Below are positions 25,001 through 37,699 of a stretch of DNA of 64,000 nucleotides, piece by piece; positions within the stretch are counted from its first letter, which is position 1, and the number at the start of each line of letters is the position of its first letter. This stretch comes from Scatophagus argus (Eukaryota > Chordata > Actinopteri > Scatophagidae), in NCBI RefSeq assembly GCF_020382885.2, contig NC_058502.1:12179950-12243949 (forward strand). Reading direction: 5' to 3'. Made by a program: the position numbers and the translations under genes. The notes below the pieces were generated by a model. That model made no database searches. It was not told where the DNA came from and worked only from the letters and a program-made list of their open reading frames with translations.

Positions 25001-28000
25001 AGAGAAGCAGGGGGAAAATGCATTTCATTGACAGAGGGTCATTAACACATCTGACCCACACCGTGTTACTCTTACTGCACAAAGCCCACATCAGGCAAAG
25101 AGCTACAGTATCTGCTGCAGCTTGAGATCAAAAGCACCTGCTGTGAAGTGTGGATTATACTGAAACCAAATATAAATCTTTACATTTTTCATGTTATTTA
25201 ATTGTCCCTTCCACAGCTTTAGCCTATTCTTTGGATCAGAGTGTATCCTGGTCAAATTCTGGAAAAAAACGCAACTCGAAAGATCTCTTTCTAGTCAAAG
25301 AAACAGCGTTCTAATCTAGAAAGTTGACTTTGTAGTTACGACAGAACATAAATTATGAAACAGCTCCAGGGGGAATAAAAGAAGGACTAAAGCCTTTTGT
25401 TAAAACATAGACCCAGATCTAGGATCTCTTATTGAAAACAATGATTTCCCAGTGTGCTGTCTGTTCAGTGTTGACAGACTGTCATGAGAAGAGACGTGAT
25501 AGAACAGCATCTCCCTCTGCTGGCAAATGCTGCAAACATCTTCCTCATGCTGTGCAGAATAGAGTAGAATACAATGGAATGAATCCAATCTAGGAGTTCA
25601 ACACTTCACAACCGTCTTTGTGTTTTTAAATAGAAAAATCTCTCATTTGTAGCATGTTGTAGCTTGTAGCATTTTTAGATACATTCTCTTATTCCATGAT
25701 TATAACTTAACATGCACAATAGCCCTTATTTTTGAAGACTGGGACACCTGAAGTAAGCCTGTATTATTATTAGGCTACATAAAAGTAATAAAGACAGATC
25801 AAATGAGTGTGGATTATATGGTACAGTGTATGGGATATCACATGCATTGTGGTGTGTGTGTTTGACTTTCAAGAACTGAATCCATTTTAATCTGTTCAGC
25901 AAGAGTCCTGCTTAGTACACACATACACAGCGTACATGGCAAGTAGGGCTGGAAGCCACTGATAACATTAAAGGCTTAATCAGTATATGGCAGTCATATA
26001 CATTAGAACTAAGTCCTGTTTTAGTCACCAGCACACTGGTCATGCAGTACAGGTTTTGATGTACCCTCTTGTATTCACCCCTAAGAGCATCTTACATGTA
26101 TTACTGTACACAGCGCTGTACTGCATAGCATTCACATTGAAGTGGCCTCCATATGTAGTCATTGAAAATAATAATGTGTCCCCTAATACAGAAAAATATA
26201 AAATAGATCTGATATTTACTTATCTGGCACATCACTCACACATCAGTATAGTTTTACACATGAAGGAATTGAAGGAAATTGAGGCACTCGCACTCACTTG
26301 CACAGGCCACACGTAAATAAGTCCTGAAAGCATTTTCCAAAACCTGTGTCTGTACACAAGCCTCCGACAGATAAAATATGTGTTTTTGAGGAAATCTGAA
26401 GATGAGCGCTTGTTTGAACGGCATGTTCAGATTCCTTTTGTAGCTTTACTAAAAGCCACAGTGGAAGCACAAAACTGTCATGGAAACTGTTGTGACACCT
26501 GACTGGTAGTGATAGTATCACGGCAGCAGAGAGAGCTAACACAGACTGCACCCAGAGGATGCTGCTGTGGCTTGACAGGAGGAAGTTAAACAACATGTGT
26601 TAAAGATGAAATGAGGGATAACAAAAGAAAGTGAGGGTGTGAATGCTGCTGTTATGGACGCATGCAAGGACAGATGCCGCTGAGCTGAATCCACGCAGAA
26701 GTAGCACGAGGCAAGTCATAGAGGATTGGTGTGGTCCAGTGTAAACTGTAGGTTGTACAGCTTCTCTTGTTCTCCAGGGAATTAAAAATGTGTCCCACAC
26801 AATCTCACTTCTTTAATGTGTCTGGGTGAAAACATGAAAATCCACCATAAAATAGAATTAACACTTGTATTCTTACAGTGTTGCACAATTCAGTTTCAAC
26901 GTCTGTTCTTTAACCGAATGGCAGAGAGACAGACTGCAGTGATGATGTTATTTAGAGACTAATTTTGGAGCCGCTCCACAGATAGTGAATAATGAAGCAG
27001 CTATGACACAGCGCTCGATTTTACTGGAACGTGGGCTCTTTGTCTAATTTGCAACGTGACGCCCTGTATTAAATTAACACTTTTTTTAAATGTCACAAAT
27101 CTAAACTCCATAAGCCTGATGAGTCAGTCGTTAAGTCCAAGTAAATGGACCAACTCCACCAACTCCACCTCCACCTGCTGACATCATTTACTCCTGTTCT
27201 GATGCTCAGTTTAGGCAGATACTTGTCAAACCACAATATAAACTCTGTTTTATAGCAGACATCCCTTTAACAGCCTGAACCTGTCAACACTTGATTTGAT
27301 TTGCACAAACTTGTCAACAGTGTGTCATTCTAAGTAGCGCAATTTGTTTTTACACCAACCAGTTGTTCAAACAGGCTGGTTAATGCAAGATACATTTATA
27401 AAGTCATTAAAAAATGTTATTATGGTTGATGGTTTGTATGCTATATTTACACAACAGTCTTGAACACACACATCTGCGTGCACACACACACACACAGGTC
27501 ATACAGAGATACAGCACAAAGCTTACAAACAACTCTGTGTTTGTCCTCATACTTTCTGTCTTCAGCACAGCTCTGGTTCAATCTGAGCACTGTTAGTGTC
27601 AGCAACAAACCCGCTTTCATGTTTTAAAGACTCTGCAGCTTGCACATCTCTCACAAATAAACGTGTGCTTTGATAGAAAAATCATTTATTTCCTTCCCAC
27701 ACATTTAGTTTTCTTCCCTGCGTGGCACACAGCAGCTTTTCTCTGCCATCCTGTCGGCCTGCAGCAGATGTGACATCACTACAGCTTGTCTCCCCCCCCC
27801 ATCTCTCTGACTCCCCAGCATCTCTGTCTCCCACGCATTCCTTCTTTCTCTCTGCCTCTGCACACACAGCCATTTTGATCTAGCAAACAAGATCTGAGAG
27901 ACTCACCAGGGTTCAGAGAGAGAGAGAGGGAGAAGGAGACGAGGAGAAGGGAAGAAGTGAAGAACTGTGGAGGAAAAGAAAGGGAGGCACAGGCTTTCAG

Positions 28001-30388
28001 TGCAACGAGATATAGCCGAGCCAGTCGTGTTGTTGTGTAACGGTAATCAAAAAAGCCCTGGCTGTTTGGCTGCCATCTTGGCTCTGCTTTAAGTCACTTT
28101 TCTCCAATCAGGAGCCATGTGACTTTCTGCATGAGGTAACACCACTGTTACTGCAAAAGACAGTGTAAGAGAGGGTTGCGGGAGTGACAGAGAGGGAGGG
28201 AAAGAGGGAGAGAGGGTGGAAGAGGGGGAGAGAGTGAGATGAAGAAGGTAGAAATGGAAGGGGAGGGGTTACAGTGAGTTGGGTGAGAGATGGAGAGAAT
28301 GGTGAGAAGAGGGGAACGAATACTTGAGTGGGTGCATGTGAGAGTTGTGGGGGGGGGGGGGGGGTAGCTTTAGCTCACAGGCAATCTATTTTTACCATTT
28401 AGTCTGAACAAAGGATGTGATTGGCTCCACTGTGTTAGGACAGATCTCCTTCATGCGGGGAACAAAGCCTTAAAAAGGCTGATTCACAGCAAAGTCACAA
28501 CAACAGCAGGATGTCACAGTGTTGTCAATGAACTAGACAGACAGGAGAAGTCTCTTTTATTATGGCCTGCAGTCTATCGCATGCAAATACGCTCAGTACA
28601 GAGTCCTCTCTTCTATAATACTGTGACCCAATAACAGGCAGATTCATACACAAACGATGGGGAGGATTTTCCATCCAACTTCACACAAGAATGTAAACAA
28701 ACCAGCTTTCAAATATAATGATTTACAGCACACAGAGAGAGGGAGCGAGAAACTGCAAACTGGTGTTGATCAATGTTGCTCTGTGGTTATCTAAGAGATC
28801 CACCAGCCTAAACTTGTCCTAGCACGCTCCTCGTCGAGGTCTATGTGTGTACGTGCATGCTGTATATCTACACGCATGCCTGCATGTGTAAACCTGTAAG
28901 CATTTGAACGCCTGTGCACAATACGCAGCACAACGGCAGATCTCCCCGGTTTCTACCTCTTTCTCGGTACATCCTTCAAAAACATGTGGATGTCATTAAA
29001 AGTTTCTGCTCCACGGTCGAGTCTGTCAACAGAGGGAGCAGAGGAGGCAGAGATACTGGAAAACTACAAGAGAGAGTGCGGAAGCGAGATAGTGGAGAAG
29101 AGAAAAGATCTGAGAAGAGAACATCAAGCAGAGGCCTCTCTAATTTTATTCCATCTGATAGCTGACTACCAATGAATCAGAACAGCCCCATTAAAATGAT
29201 ACTGACACCCTAATTCAATCTGTCCTCTCTGAGATCCCCCTGAGCAGATGCTACGATTCAATTTCTGTCTGTTACTTGCTCCCTTGTGCTGCGTGGAGCC
29301 TGTCCCCTGGCACTGTGAGGCTTTCACTGTGCACAAGGCAACCGTCTCTGTAGTCCGCCTGCTCTCACTGGGGTACCATTAAAGAGAAATTGCGCCAAAG
29401 TCAAAAAAGGATCACAGACTCCATGGGTAAGGAACAGATTATACGATCTACTTGATAAAAATTGCAAAAACAATTTGCTTGCCAAAGACTAACATGTGCC
29501 AACAGACCCGGGCAGTACTGGATTTCCTACCTCTTGCTTAAACACTGTAGGACAAAAGCATAGTGTGGATACTGAGCACCACTTACAGACCTCGATAATG
29601 GCCATAAACCATATTTTATAAAACTTTTATTTGAAGCTCCAGAGATCAAGAATTTTGATTCTATGAAAAGCCAAGGATGACAACAGCATAAAAACTGAAA
29701 ATATGCAGACAGGCAAAATGCAAAGTCACAGTGACAAAGAGCTGTCTAATATTCAAGCAAATTCAACTCAACAAATTAAGTCTTCTTAAATGCCTTCATT
29801 AATGGTTTGAACACCTCAAGATGGACCAGCTTTAAACCATTCTGCAGTGAAAGTACTTTTGTCTCATTCAGTTCTGACACGAGACAGTAACGAGACAGTA
29901 AGCGATTTCCTCCCACCCCTCTAAACACATAAGAGCACAACTAACAAAAACAACAACAACGAAGTGGTCCGATAAAATCAAGGAAAAAAGTGTGAAAAGA
30001 AGAATTTATGGATATCTCAGTGTCTGAATATGTGGAAAAACTCAGACAGCCATTGATCTGCTGCCCAGCAAGCTAGCACAACTGACAGGGTCTGCTGAAC
30101 AGCTCAATCCTAAAGTGTGGTAGTCTCAGTCTATAACCTTGTTTTAGGACATGTGTTGAGAGTGTAGCATGGCTTCACCAACACACACGCACTAGTGCAC
30201 ACACTTAACTCACACTCACACTCACACAGCTGGCCCTGGGCAGCTTTGCAGCACTTTTACATAAGTCATCTCTCTGACAGCACCACTGAGCACAGAAAGA
30301 GGGAGAAGAGAGGCAGAGAGACGAAGAGAGAAGAGAGGAAGAGCGAGAGTAGGCACTCACCGGGACAAGCACAACCTCCAACAGACAT
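16666..30388 (-). CDS. ldb1: LIM domain-binding protein 1 (LDB1/CLIM2/NLI)
   Basis: Ldb1 is a nuclear non-enzymatic cofactor. It self-associates through its N-terminal half and binds LIM-homeodomain and LMO proteins through a C-terminal LIM-interaction domain, bridging enhancers and promoters. Eleven coding exons keep frame: 30361-30388, 21544-21646, 20977-21021, 20662-20737, 19222-19324, 18747-18919, 18525-18647, 18366-18443, 18156-18279, 17873-18021, 16666-16890, giving 408 residues (human about 411). Exon 1 encodes only MSVGGCACP plus one base, and exon 2 continues CSSKSFKLYSPKEPP. The dimerization domain spans exons 3-9. A basic nuclear-localisation stretch (NKRRKRK) and Ser/Gly/Asn-rich linker are in exon 10. 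The LIM-interaction domain (DVMMVGEPTLMGG, then DEDERLITRLENTQFD) opens exon 11. An in-frame ATG in exon 2 (21563, MLDRDVG) gives the shorter known isoform. The HAMH-type junction before DPQMLDQL lacks the two residues AQ found in human. I cannot tell which teleost duplicate (ldb1a or ldb1b) it is. Confidence 0.95.
22049..22083. repeat. TG microsatellite
   Basis: A perfect TG repeat of about 17 units lies in the first coding intron of ldb1. Confidence 0.95.
23910..24060 (-). promoter_or_regulatory. candidate alternative ldb1 promoter and 5' exon
   Basis: A GC-richer stretch with several CpG ends in a perfect minus-strand donor (CTCTGCAG|GTAACTT at 23910/23909). Spliced to ldb1 exon 2 it gives an in-frame stop upstream and no ATG before MLDRDVG at 21563. 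A transcript from here would therefore encode the short N-terminus. AAGATGGC (a YY1-like motif) lies near the presumed start at about 24055. The 5' boundary is a guess. Confidence 0.45.
27910..28345. repeat. purine-rich (GA/GGGA) low-complexity tract
   Basis: Clusters of GAGA, GGGAGA and GAGGGA separated by mixed sequence make the plus strand strongly purine-biased. It lies in the long ldb1 intron. Confidence 0.7.
28349..28364 (+). repeat. poly-G tract (16 G)
   Basis: Sixteen uninterrupted G follow GAGTTGT at the end of the purine-rich tract. On the ldb1 transcript this is a C run. Confidence 0.9.
30361..30388 (-). other. ldb1: ldb1 first coding exon (long isoform start)
   Basis: This 28-base coding segment, too short to be found as an open frame, reads MSVGGCACP plus one base and then donor G|GTGAGT. 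It matches the conserved N-terminus of long LDB1 (MSVGCACPG in human) with one extra Gly, and its phase fits exon 2. A pyrimidine-rich acceptor-like sequence (TTTTCCTCAG) lies about 70 bases upstream, so there may be a further non-coding exon before it. Confidence 0.85.
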
Positions 30389-31562
30389 CTTCTCACATGT
30401 TGGGCTCTGCTCGGAACGAAACAGCTGCACTCAGTCCACACGCCGTGCGCATGGGCTAACTCTGAGGAAAACAACACGGACAGAGGGGTGGAGAGATTAG
30501 AGGGAGTGGTACAAAGCAGGGCATGTACACCACAACTACACTCCTCTCACTCTGTCAGAGGCAGGAAGTTGGCAGTGGTGCTCTAGCTGCATCATTAATA
30601 GGCATATTGCAACACAAGTGGGAGGGAAAATGAAAAAGGAGTGAAATAGGAAGAAAGAGCCTTTACGGTATGTGAGACTGGAGTAAGTAATATGGAGCGA
30701 AATGAGGGACTGTGTGTGTGTGTAAAAGGGAGAATACAGGAGGGAGGCAATTAGAGCAAAGGAGAGTGAAAGGAGAAAATGCACATGGTGTGTGTGTGGC
30801 AGTGATGCATGGTCCATTTTTGCCCTGCGCTGCTGTGGGAGATAAACATACTCAGTAGGAGCCCAGAGGCAGAGGGTCATTACTGGCGAACAAACACACA
30901 TGCACACGAACGCACTCACTCATACACCCTGCCTCGTGTATGACAGATTTCCATCTCTCTTTCTGTCTCCTTCCCTCGCTACTTCCTTCTGCTTTTCTGC
31001 TGCCGAGAAAAGACTGGTGTTAATCACTGCAGACAGTATCGATTAAAAATGCAAAGCCCACCTGGAGCGCAGGGACACTGGAGACCCATGGGAGGCAGGA
31101 AGAGCGTGCATGTACAACTGAGCACACGCTCACACCAAACAGGAGCTGCATGTAAACAGTCTGACTCGACTGCAGACTGTTTGCCCAACAGTCCCTCTCT
31201 CTCTTCTCCACTCTTTTCTTGCTTTTTAATCTCACTTCACTCTGTCAATTTAATCTCCTCACCCTGTTGATATTACCTTGACCTTTCTGCAGCTTGACAA
31301 GGCTTGATGTGATTTTGTTTCATTTCCTTCTCCTCCTCCACATCTCTGTTTTCCCTTCCCGTTCATCCCATAATTTCTCTTGGCTCGAGCGAACCCGTTC
31401 TCCGAGCCAATAATCTCATAATCTCACACTTCACTACACAAACACATGAGCACATAACTGACTCCCGTGAGCTGGATGTCTTTTTTGCTTGTGCACCTCA
31501 TCCTGTCAGATGGAAAACAGGCTGAGATCTTTGAGTCATTGTGACTGAATTCAAGCAAAGGT

Positions 31563-31582
31563 AAAAAAAAAAAAAAAAAAAA
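31563..31582 (+). repeat. poly-A tract (20 A)
   Basis: Twenty A are followed by a further A-rich stretch. It may be the tail of a decayed retroposon, but no body is recognisable. Confidence 0.85.
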
Positions 31583-33215
31583 CAGAAAAAAAGAAAATGT
31601 TTAAAGATAATACAACCTCACTCTTAACTAACAGCAAAATGTACACAAACTTAACGCTACACTCTAAAAGAGTTCGGGTACTCTTTTAAAGGAGTACTTG
31701 TATCACAGGAGAAAAGATTTTATGGCAGCTCAACTAATTTGACAAAGTAGAAATGAGCACTACATGTTAATAGGAATGGAAGTTAGTTAGCTGAGAAGTA
31801 ATGAATAAATGGTTTACCGGTAAATAAATAGTTAAAATAATTAATAATGGCAAAAGGGTGCTAAAAGTGGTGTGTAAAAGCTGAATAGGGCCTAAATGAA
31901 AAAGAAAAAGAAAGTTGAAAAGCTAAAGTAATGATTAAACAGTTCAAATAGTAAAGTAAATGTGACAGATAAACAGCTCAAAGTAATGGATAAATGGTAT
32001 AACTATGTCCACCTTATGTCAGTCTGAGTGGTGGTGATGCAACTTGATAATCATTAAATTGCAGGAATATTTTCAAATGTATGATTTTGAAAGGGTGCTT
32101 TGGTTCATCTGTCTGTGGTACATTAAAACACTGGTCTCATATACTGTATGCCTCCTGCCCTAAAGAAGTCCCCGAAGTGAGTTAAAGCCTAGTTTAACAA
32201 ACCTCAGATCTCTGTTGTCTGTCACTCACAGCCAATATACTAACAAAAGACAAACAACTGTCTTCACTGAAACGAAAGCTGACAGGCACATTCCCAACAC
32301 ACCAGCGCACTGGCAGAGAGCATCACAGTTAAATGTCATACACAGTGTCAGACACTGTTTTCAGGAGCGGGACACAATGAATAACCCCACGGGCCTCCTT
32401 TTCTTTTCCCTTTACTCGTCTTCTCTCTTATCTTTTCATTTCCCCTCCCAACACTTTTTGTCTCTTTCAGTTTCAACGAAGCCCGTGTCTGTTTCCCTTT
32501 TAGTCCTCTCATCTCGCGCTCCTTTGTGCGCCTTGTAGGTCGCGATCTGCGGGTTTGACATTTACAAAAGATTCTGCTACTGTATAATGGTGAACTCTGA
32601 ACAAAGGCAGATATGAGCAAGAGAGCGAGAGGCATCCCCATCACTGCAAGAGGGAGAGAAAGAGAAGAGATGAGAGCAGAGAGAGAGAGAGAAAGAGGAA
32701 ACAGAGCACGGGTGTGAGAATGTGATTTGGGAAATGGCTTCTGTTTCCAGGAGCGATTAGGCTTTGAAGCTGAGCACTCCATCACCGACTGCGCTTTCAG
32801 ACATGCTCTCTCTTCCGTCTTCCTCTCACTCTCCTACTCTCGCAGATGCAGAGATTCCCGCTCTGTCAACACATCAACACTTCACTCAAAAGGCTCTCTG
32901 TGAATAATGAAGTTGTCTCTCTGTTTGCCTCATTCTCTCCACTGTGGGAACATGTGACAGACAGCAAAGTACCTACACACAGACACACTAACTGCCTGGT
33001 TTACTGAGGTACGCATCTACTCGCGCACTAATACACTCTTGGTATATTGTCGACTGACAGCAGACAAACACTCGCTCACATGCGCAGACAATCTTCTTTT
33101 TCTCCCCAAATGCCTAATAAAATGTTTAAAAGGCTCCTGGTGGCATACTTGCTATCTCAGGTGAGTTCATGCCATCAATGTCTACCTCTTGGTCTTTTGT
33201 CTTGCAGCTGTTCTG

Positions 33216-33238
33216 CACACACACACACACACACACAC
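33216..33238. repeat. CA microsatellite
   Basis: Eleven or so CA units are followed by C- and T-rich sequence, just 3' of a candidate ldb1 non-coding exon. Confidence 0.9.
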
Positions 33239-33309
33239 CCCCACCCTCTTTTTCTTTTCTCCACACTCTCTCTCACAAACACTTAAATATCCTCCATCTC
33301 TGCGCTTAC

Positions 33310-33780
33310 CTTTGTCTTTCTTCTGCACCCACGCTCGCTTGAAAAAGTCTGCCCGGGTCAGCCACGCAGAGGAAACCAAGCTGCGCCAGCAGAGAGAGAG
33401 AGACAGACAGAGAGAGAGAGACTGTGATGAGCAGATGCAGATAGGAGACACAAATATAGAGGAGATCTAGCAGTGTGCAAATTGGATGATGAGAAGGAAG
33501 GAAGGAGGGAAGGAAGGAAGGAGGAGGATGAGGGGGAAGGAGGGGGGGGGCAGCTCTCAGCTGCACTGGTATGAATATGACGCAGAGGCAGCAGCCAGAG
33601 CCACTTCTCCTCTCCAGCCCCATCCCTCCATACCCACCGAGAGAGAGGAGAGAGAGGGGGAGAGAGGGCACTGTATCCATGGCAACGGCAGAACAGCGGT
33701 AGGTAGCAGTTAGGAAGTGTGTTGGGGCACAGCGGTGTGTTCCTCTCTTTCTCTGTCTCTCTCATAGACAGACAAGCTGA
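33310..33780 (-). promoter_or_regulatory. candidate ldb1 upstream non-coding exon and promoter
   Basis: A strong minus-strand donor (GACAAAG|GTAAGCGC) lies at 33310/33309, and an acceptor-like site sits before the ldb1 coding exon at 30.46 kb. Together they suggest a spliced 5' UTR with its first exon here. The segment is GC-richer and very purine-rich on the plus strand (GGAA and GAGA arrays at about 33388-33560). No coding potential is convincing. The 5' boundary is unknown. Confidence 0.35.
33388..33560. repeat. GAGA/GGAA low-complexity array
   Basis: Arrays of AGAG, AAGG and GGAGGA units make the opposite strand encode Ser/Pro/Leu-rich nonsense in several frames. Those open frames are composition artefacts. 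Confidence 0.8.
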
Positions 33781-34526
33781 CAGGTCTCACAGCTCCCACA
33801 GATGTACAGTTTAGAGCCTCCATGCTGGAGGAAAGGCTGTAGAGGAGATGTGAGAAGGACTGGGTTCTGTTTCAGACTGTTTGGGCCAGTCAGACTATTT
33901 GAGGATCGAGGAAGCACAAGTTAATTGTGCTTGCAGAATCATGCCAACTATTTTTGGTTCTCACACCACATAAAGTACAGGGCAGGGATAATGTGAAACA
34001 AACAAACACAATGATTTCAGACAGAATACAAACAGTGATTAACAACTTCTCCAAAATTGCAGTTGGAGAAAACTAAAACGCGAATGCAAAGAAATACGTC
34101 TTTCACGGAGCTCAATGCATTTAAAAAGAAAAATGCAATACTTTCTTCATCTGCTTGGTTTTTCTTGTTACCGTGTTTTTTTCTAACAACATACTTTTTT
34201 TCCCATACATACACACTCATCAAATGTAATGCAGCAAGGGAAACAACTGATCAGTGAAACTCATAATTGTTGCCTGGGGGTTTTCTTCTGATGCCAGAAA
34301 ACATACAGCACACAGACACAAAACCACACTACGCTGGACTGTAACCTGGTGTTTACTGTGAGACATGCATGAGTTTACTGACAAGCTGAAAGCTGCTGTA
34401 GAATGACAGATTTTAAAACTTTACAAAAGTAGAAGATGGAAGTTTTATTCTTCAGGCTGCTGAGAACAAATTAAGTGTGGAAAATAAAGACACAGACAAA
34501 GTGAAAGCCCACAATGGAAGACCACA

Positions 34527-34545
34527 TGTGTGTGTGTGTGTGTGT
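34527..34545. repeat. TG microsatellite
   Basis: A short perfect TG repeat lies in the ldb1-pprc1 intergenic region. Confidence 0.85.
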
Positions 34546-36194
34546 CTGGGCTCACCCTCTAATCCATTTCTGCCTGTGGGACACAGGGAATTGCCGATGG
34601 CTTTTCTTCTGTGCCATGCAGTACCAATCCTACACATCTCCCCCACTCCTATATTTGACCCAATTCAATCCCCACCATCTTCTTATTCGCTAAGAGTGAA
34701 TATTTGCCCTTCATGTGTTACACCCAGTAACAAAAAACCATCAGTGTCCTTATAATATAATATAGCAGCTTTGTTGGAAAACCTTTGTTCTCAGTGTGAT
34801 GTTTGGTTAGTCCCAATTCTCACAGTGGTATTAGGTCTAACGCAGAACTCAAGGTGAGCCTACCTATTTCCAGAGCTTTAACTGGATCTCAATGTCTTCA
34901 TCAGCTCAAGCACTTGGCTCGGTTGTTATCACTTAATTTTAGTACGGCCTTCTAATGTCCTTCTTGATCTTTCTCCAGTCATCCACTGACTCCTGGAAAA
35001 CAAAGTGTCTTATTGATTTTCAGAGTAAGATGTGCCCCAAGCACTGTGGCTTTAAGTCAGCATCGTTTGCAATAAAAGTGTGTTTCCGTATGAAGAATTG
35101 TAACAGAAATCTCTATGAATTTTGCTGAACAGCGACCCCTGGAGCCACAAGTTGCAATTACTGGATAAATGTTAAAAAGTCCTCAAATCAAACTGATTCA
35201 GTCAATCACCTCCTAACATCGGCCATTATAAGTTACTGGTCATAACACACCATGTAAGACTGTAGAATGAAAACCGTTTGTGTATTAAATTGCTCAAAGA
35301 TGTCTTTTACTTGTTTGTCATCAAACTTTTCATCTGCAAGAAGGTGAGTGTTTTCAAAAGTTTCATAACCTTGTTTAAAGTGCTCAGGTTTTTAAGTACA
35401 CAAGAGGAACATTGAGCATCTGATTGTGATTGAGATTTCACATAGGCAGCTAACAGGATAAACACAGTAGAACATGACTTGAAACAAAAACATTGCAAAC
35501 ATATTGTTCATGAAATTCTGTGGCTGCCATTGAGCAACCCAGCAGTGGGAGAAAAAAACCCAAAATGTGAGCAAATTTCTTGTCATTAGAGATGTGGCAC
35601 AGGATACACCTCATTTTAAAAGGGAAAACAATCTTCACATAAATTTTGTTTTTGTCCTTACCCACATAAAAGTCCTCCAATCCCGAAGAGCTCTCTGTTT
35701 CCACGGTCATTGAAAGCACAAGCAATTAAAGTATGGGAACAGAAATTCCAGACAAATGGAAAATAAAACAAGAAACTACAGTATAGCTTAAAAAAAGGTT
35801 AAACTGTTCCAGAAAATAAATTTTTTTTCTAAACTTTTCATTTTGGCTTTTAGCTTTTGATCTTTATCTTTACAGGGTTGTTGTGGGATTTTGTTTTTGT
35901 TTTTTATGAGGAATGTCCCCTCATAAGCATCTTATTTTGTACTTATAATTTACTTGTTAGATTACTTACTAGAATGCATACTAAAACAAAAAAGATAATG
36001 ACGATTAAAGACATAACTGAGATTAACGTCACTTTTTGGTCAGGCATTTAGGTCATTTCAATCTCAAGTTCATGTGATGATTAACACTCTCACATGATTA
36101 CTGGGGCCAAAAGAATTCATAATAACAACACTATTGCTATATTTCTAAAAAAAAAATAAATCTTTAACTTTGTTTATTCTATGTTTGTTTCTAT

Positions 36195-36271
36195 GGGCTG
36201 GAGGCTATCCCAGCTAACTACCGGTGAGAGGTGGGGTACACTCTGGACTGGTTGCCAGCCAATCACAGATG
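36195..36271 (+). repeat. interspersed repeat fragment (common teleost type)
   Basis: The phrases GGCTGGAGGCTATCCCAGCT, GAGAGGTGGGGTACA and GGTTGCCAGCCAATCACAG are a signature I know from a very abundant fish repeat. Only about 80 bases remain. I cannot name the family with certainty. Confidence 0.6.
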
Positions 36272-37699
36272 AGCAAAAATGTCAGACAAAACACTAATAA
36301 CATCACAACTGAGTCTGACTGCACCACAAACTACACCCTCAAAAGTGATCATAGAGCCAAGTCACCTATGCTTAAATAAGTCTCAACAAAAGGTGTATTT
36401 TTCACACTTAAACTACTCTAAACAAATGTTATAGTACCTCTGCAGATTGTATTATAACTTGTCCACCAATACCTTCAGCATTATGTAGTTTGGATGTGCA
36501 AGAGAAGGTCCTCAGAAAAAAAGGGAAATCATTTATCTTCACTAGAATTTCATCCATAAGTAATATTTGTCTCTGTTAATTTCATCCATAAGTAAGATAA
36601 TGACAGAATGTTTTACTGTTTTGGTCATGGCTCCCATACACTTTGTACAGAAAAAATATAATATATGTCTTCTTTTTCTCTGTAAACCCATTAACAACAG
36701 CTGACTGACTGCTTTCCCATTACAAGTGGAGAAGTTTGCCTTTCTGTGTTTCTTCTGGTGTGTGAGGTTCAAAGTCAGGAACGCACCAAAACAGCAGGAA
36801 CAGTAGAAAATATGAAGATCAGTGGCAACGTTACAGCGCTTTTAATATCTTTTACTTCAATGCTGACTGAACATTGTTCATGGCTGCTTCAACAGAGACA
36901 GATGAACAACTATTTATGTGCCAATAACCAGTAATTCAATGCAATTCTTAGCATTTCACCAGAAGGGGAGCTAAAATTAGCAAGTTCACCTGGTTGTCAT
37001 GTTGTTATCACTGCCAATCACAGCTGGAGCTGATAAATACCTGTGACTGCACTGGGGAGTCCTGTCACCTGGAAATGAATGCCACCAGCTAGATATTAGT
37101 GGCTTTTTATTGTGTGAAAGGGGTGCAACAAACATCTAAGAGCAATCAAATGGGTTGATGGTCTAATATTGTGTCAGTTTAGGGGTCCTTGATGTTAAAA
37201 GGTTTGAGAACCACAGGTTTGGTGCATGCCCAACCCAAAGTATATTTTATAAGAATGTAAAACAAAAAACAGCAGCATATTCGTTTCACTTGGGAAGTTG
37301 GAATCATCAAATATATTGCATTAGGCTTGATAAACATCTTAAGCAATTCCGATTCAAAACTATTGATTCGTTTTTTGTTGATTAAGTGGCTGTTTCGTAT
37401 GCTATTTATATGCCTGTAAAAAGGTAAACAGCAGCATATCTAGTGTTTTTCACATAATGTAACGAACCCACCTGCATGTGGTCACTGGATTTAGTTTGTA
37501 TCCTGTGGTTTCTCTCATTGTCACCACTATGGCTAACTTAATAAAAAGACGAAATGCCAATAAAACAACTGCAAAAGTTACACATTGGCTGTTGCGCCAT
37601 TCTGTTCTCCTCATTTTGCTGCGGACATAAAACAGCCGACCACCGCAAGGTACGACGCATGACTGAAAATAGAACTACAAAAGAACCGTGGTCACGTAA

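Larger units (their letters stand above)
24061..30360 (-). other. ldb1 long first intron, no other gene seen
   Basis: This 6.3 kb lies between the two candidate 5' ends of ldb1. I found no exon-like segment on either strand. It holds a purine-rich tract and a G run near 27.9-28.4 kb. Open frames in it are short and lack recognisable protein character. Confidence 0.5.

Noticed and set aside
33306-33765. Two overlapping long minus-strand open frames rich in Ser, Leu and Pro
   Set aside because: They are produced by the GAGA/GGAA low-complexity array, are open in several frames at once, and show no family resemblance.
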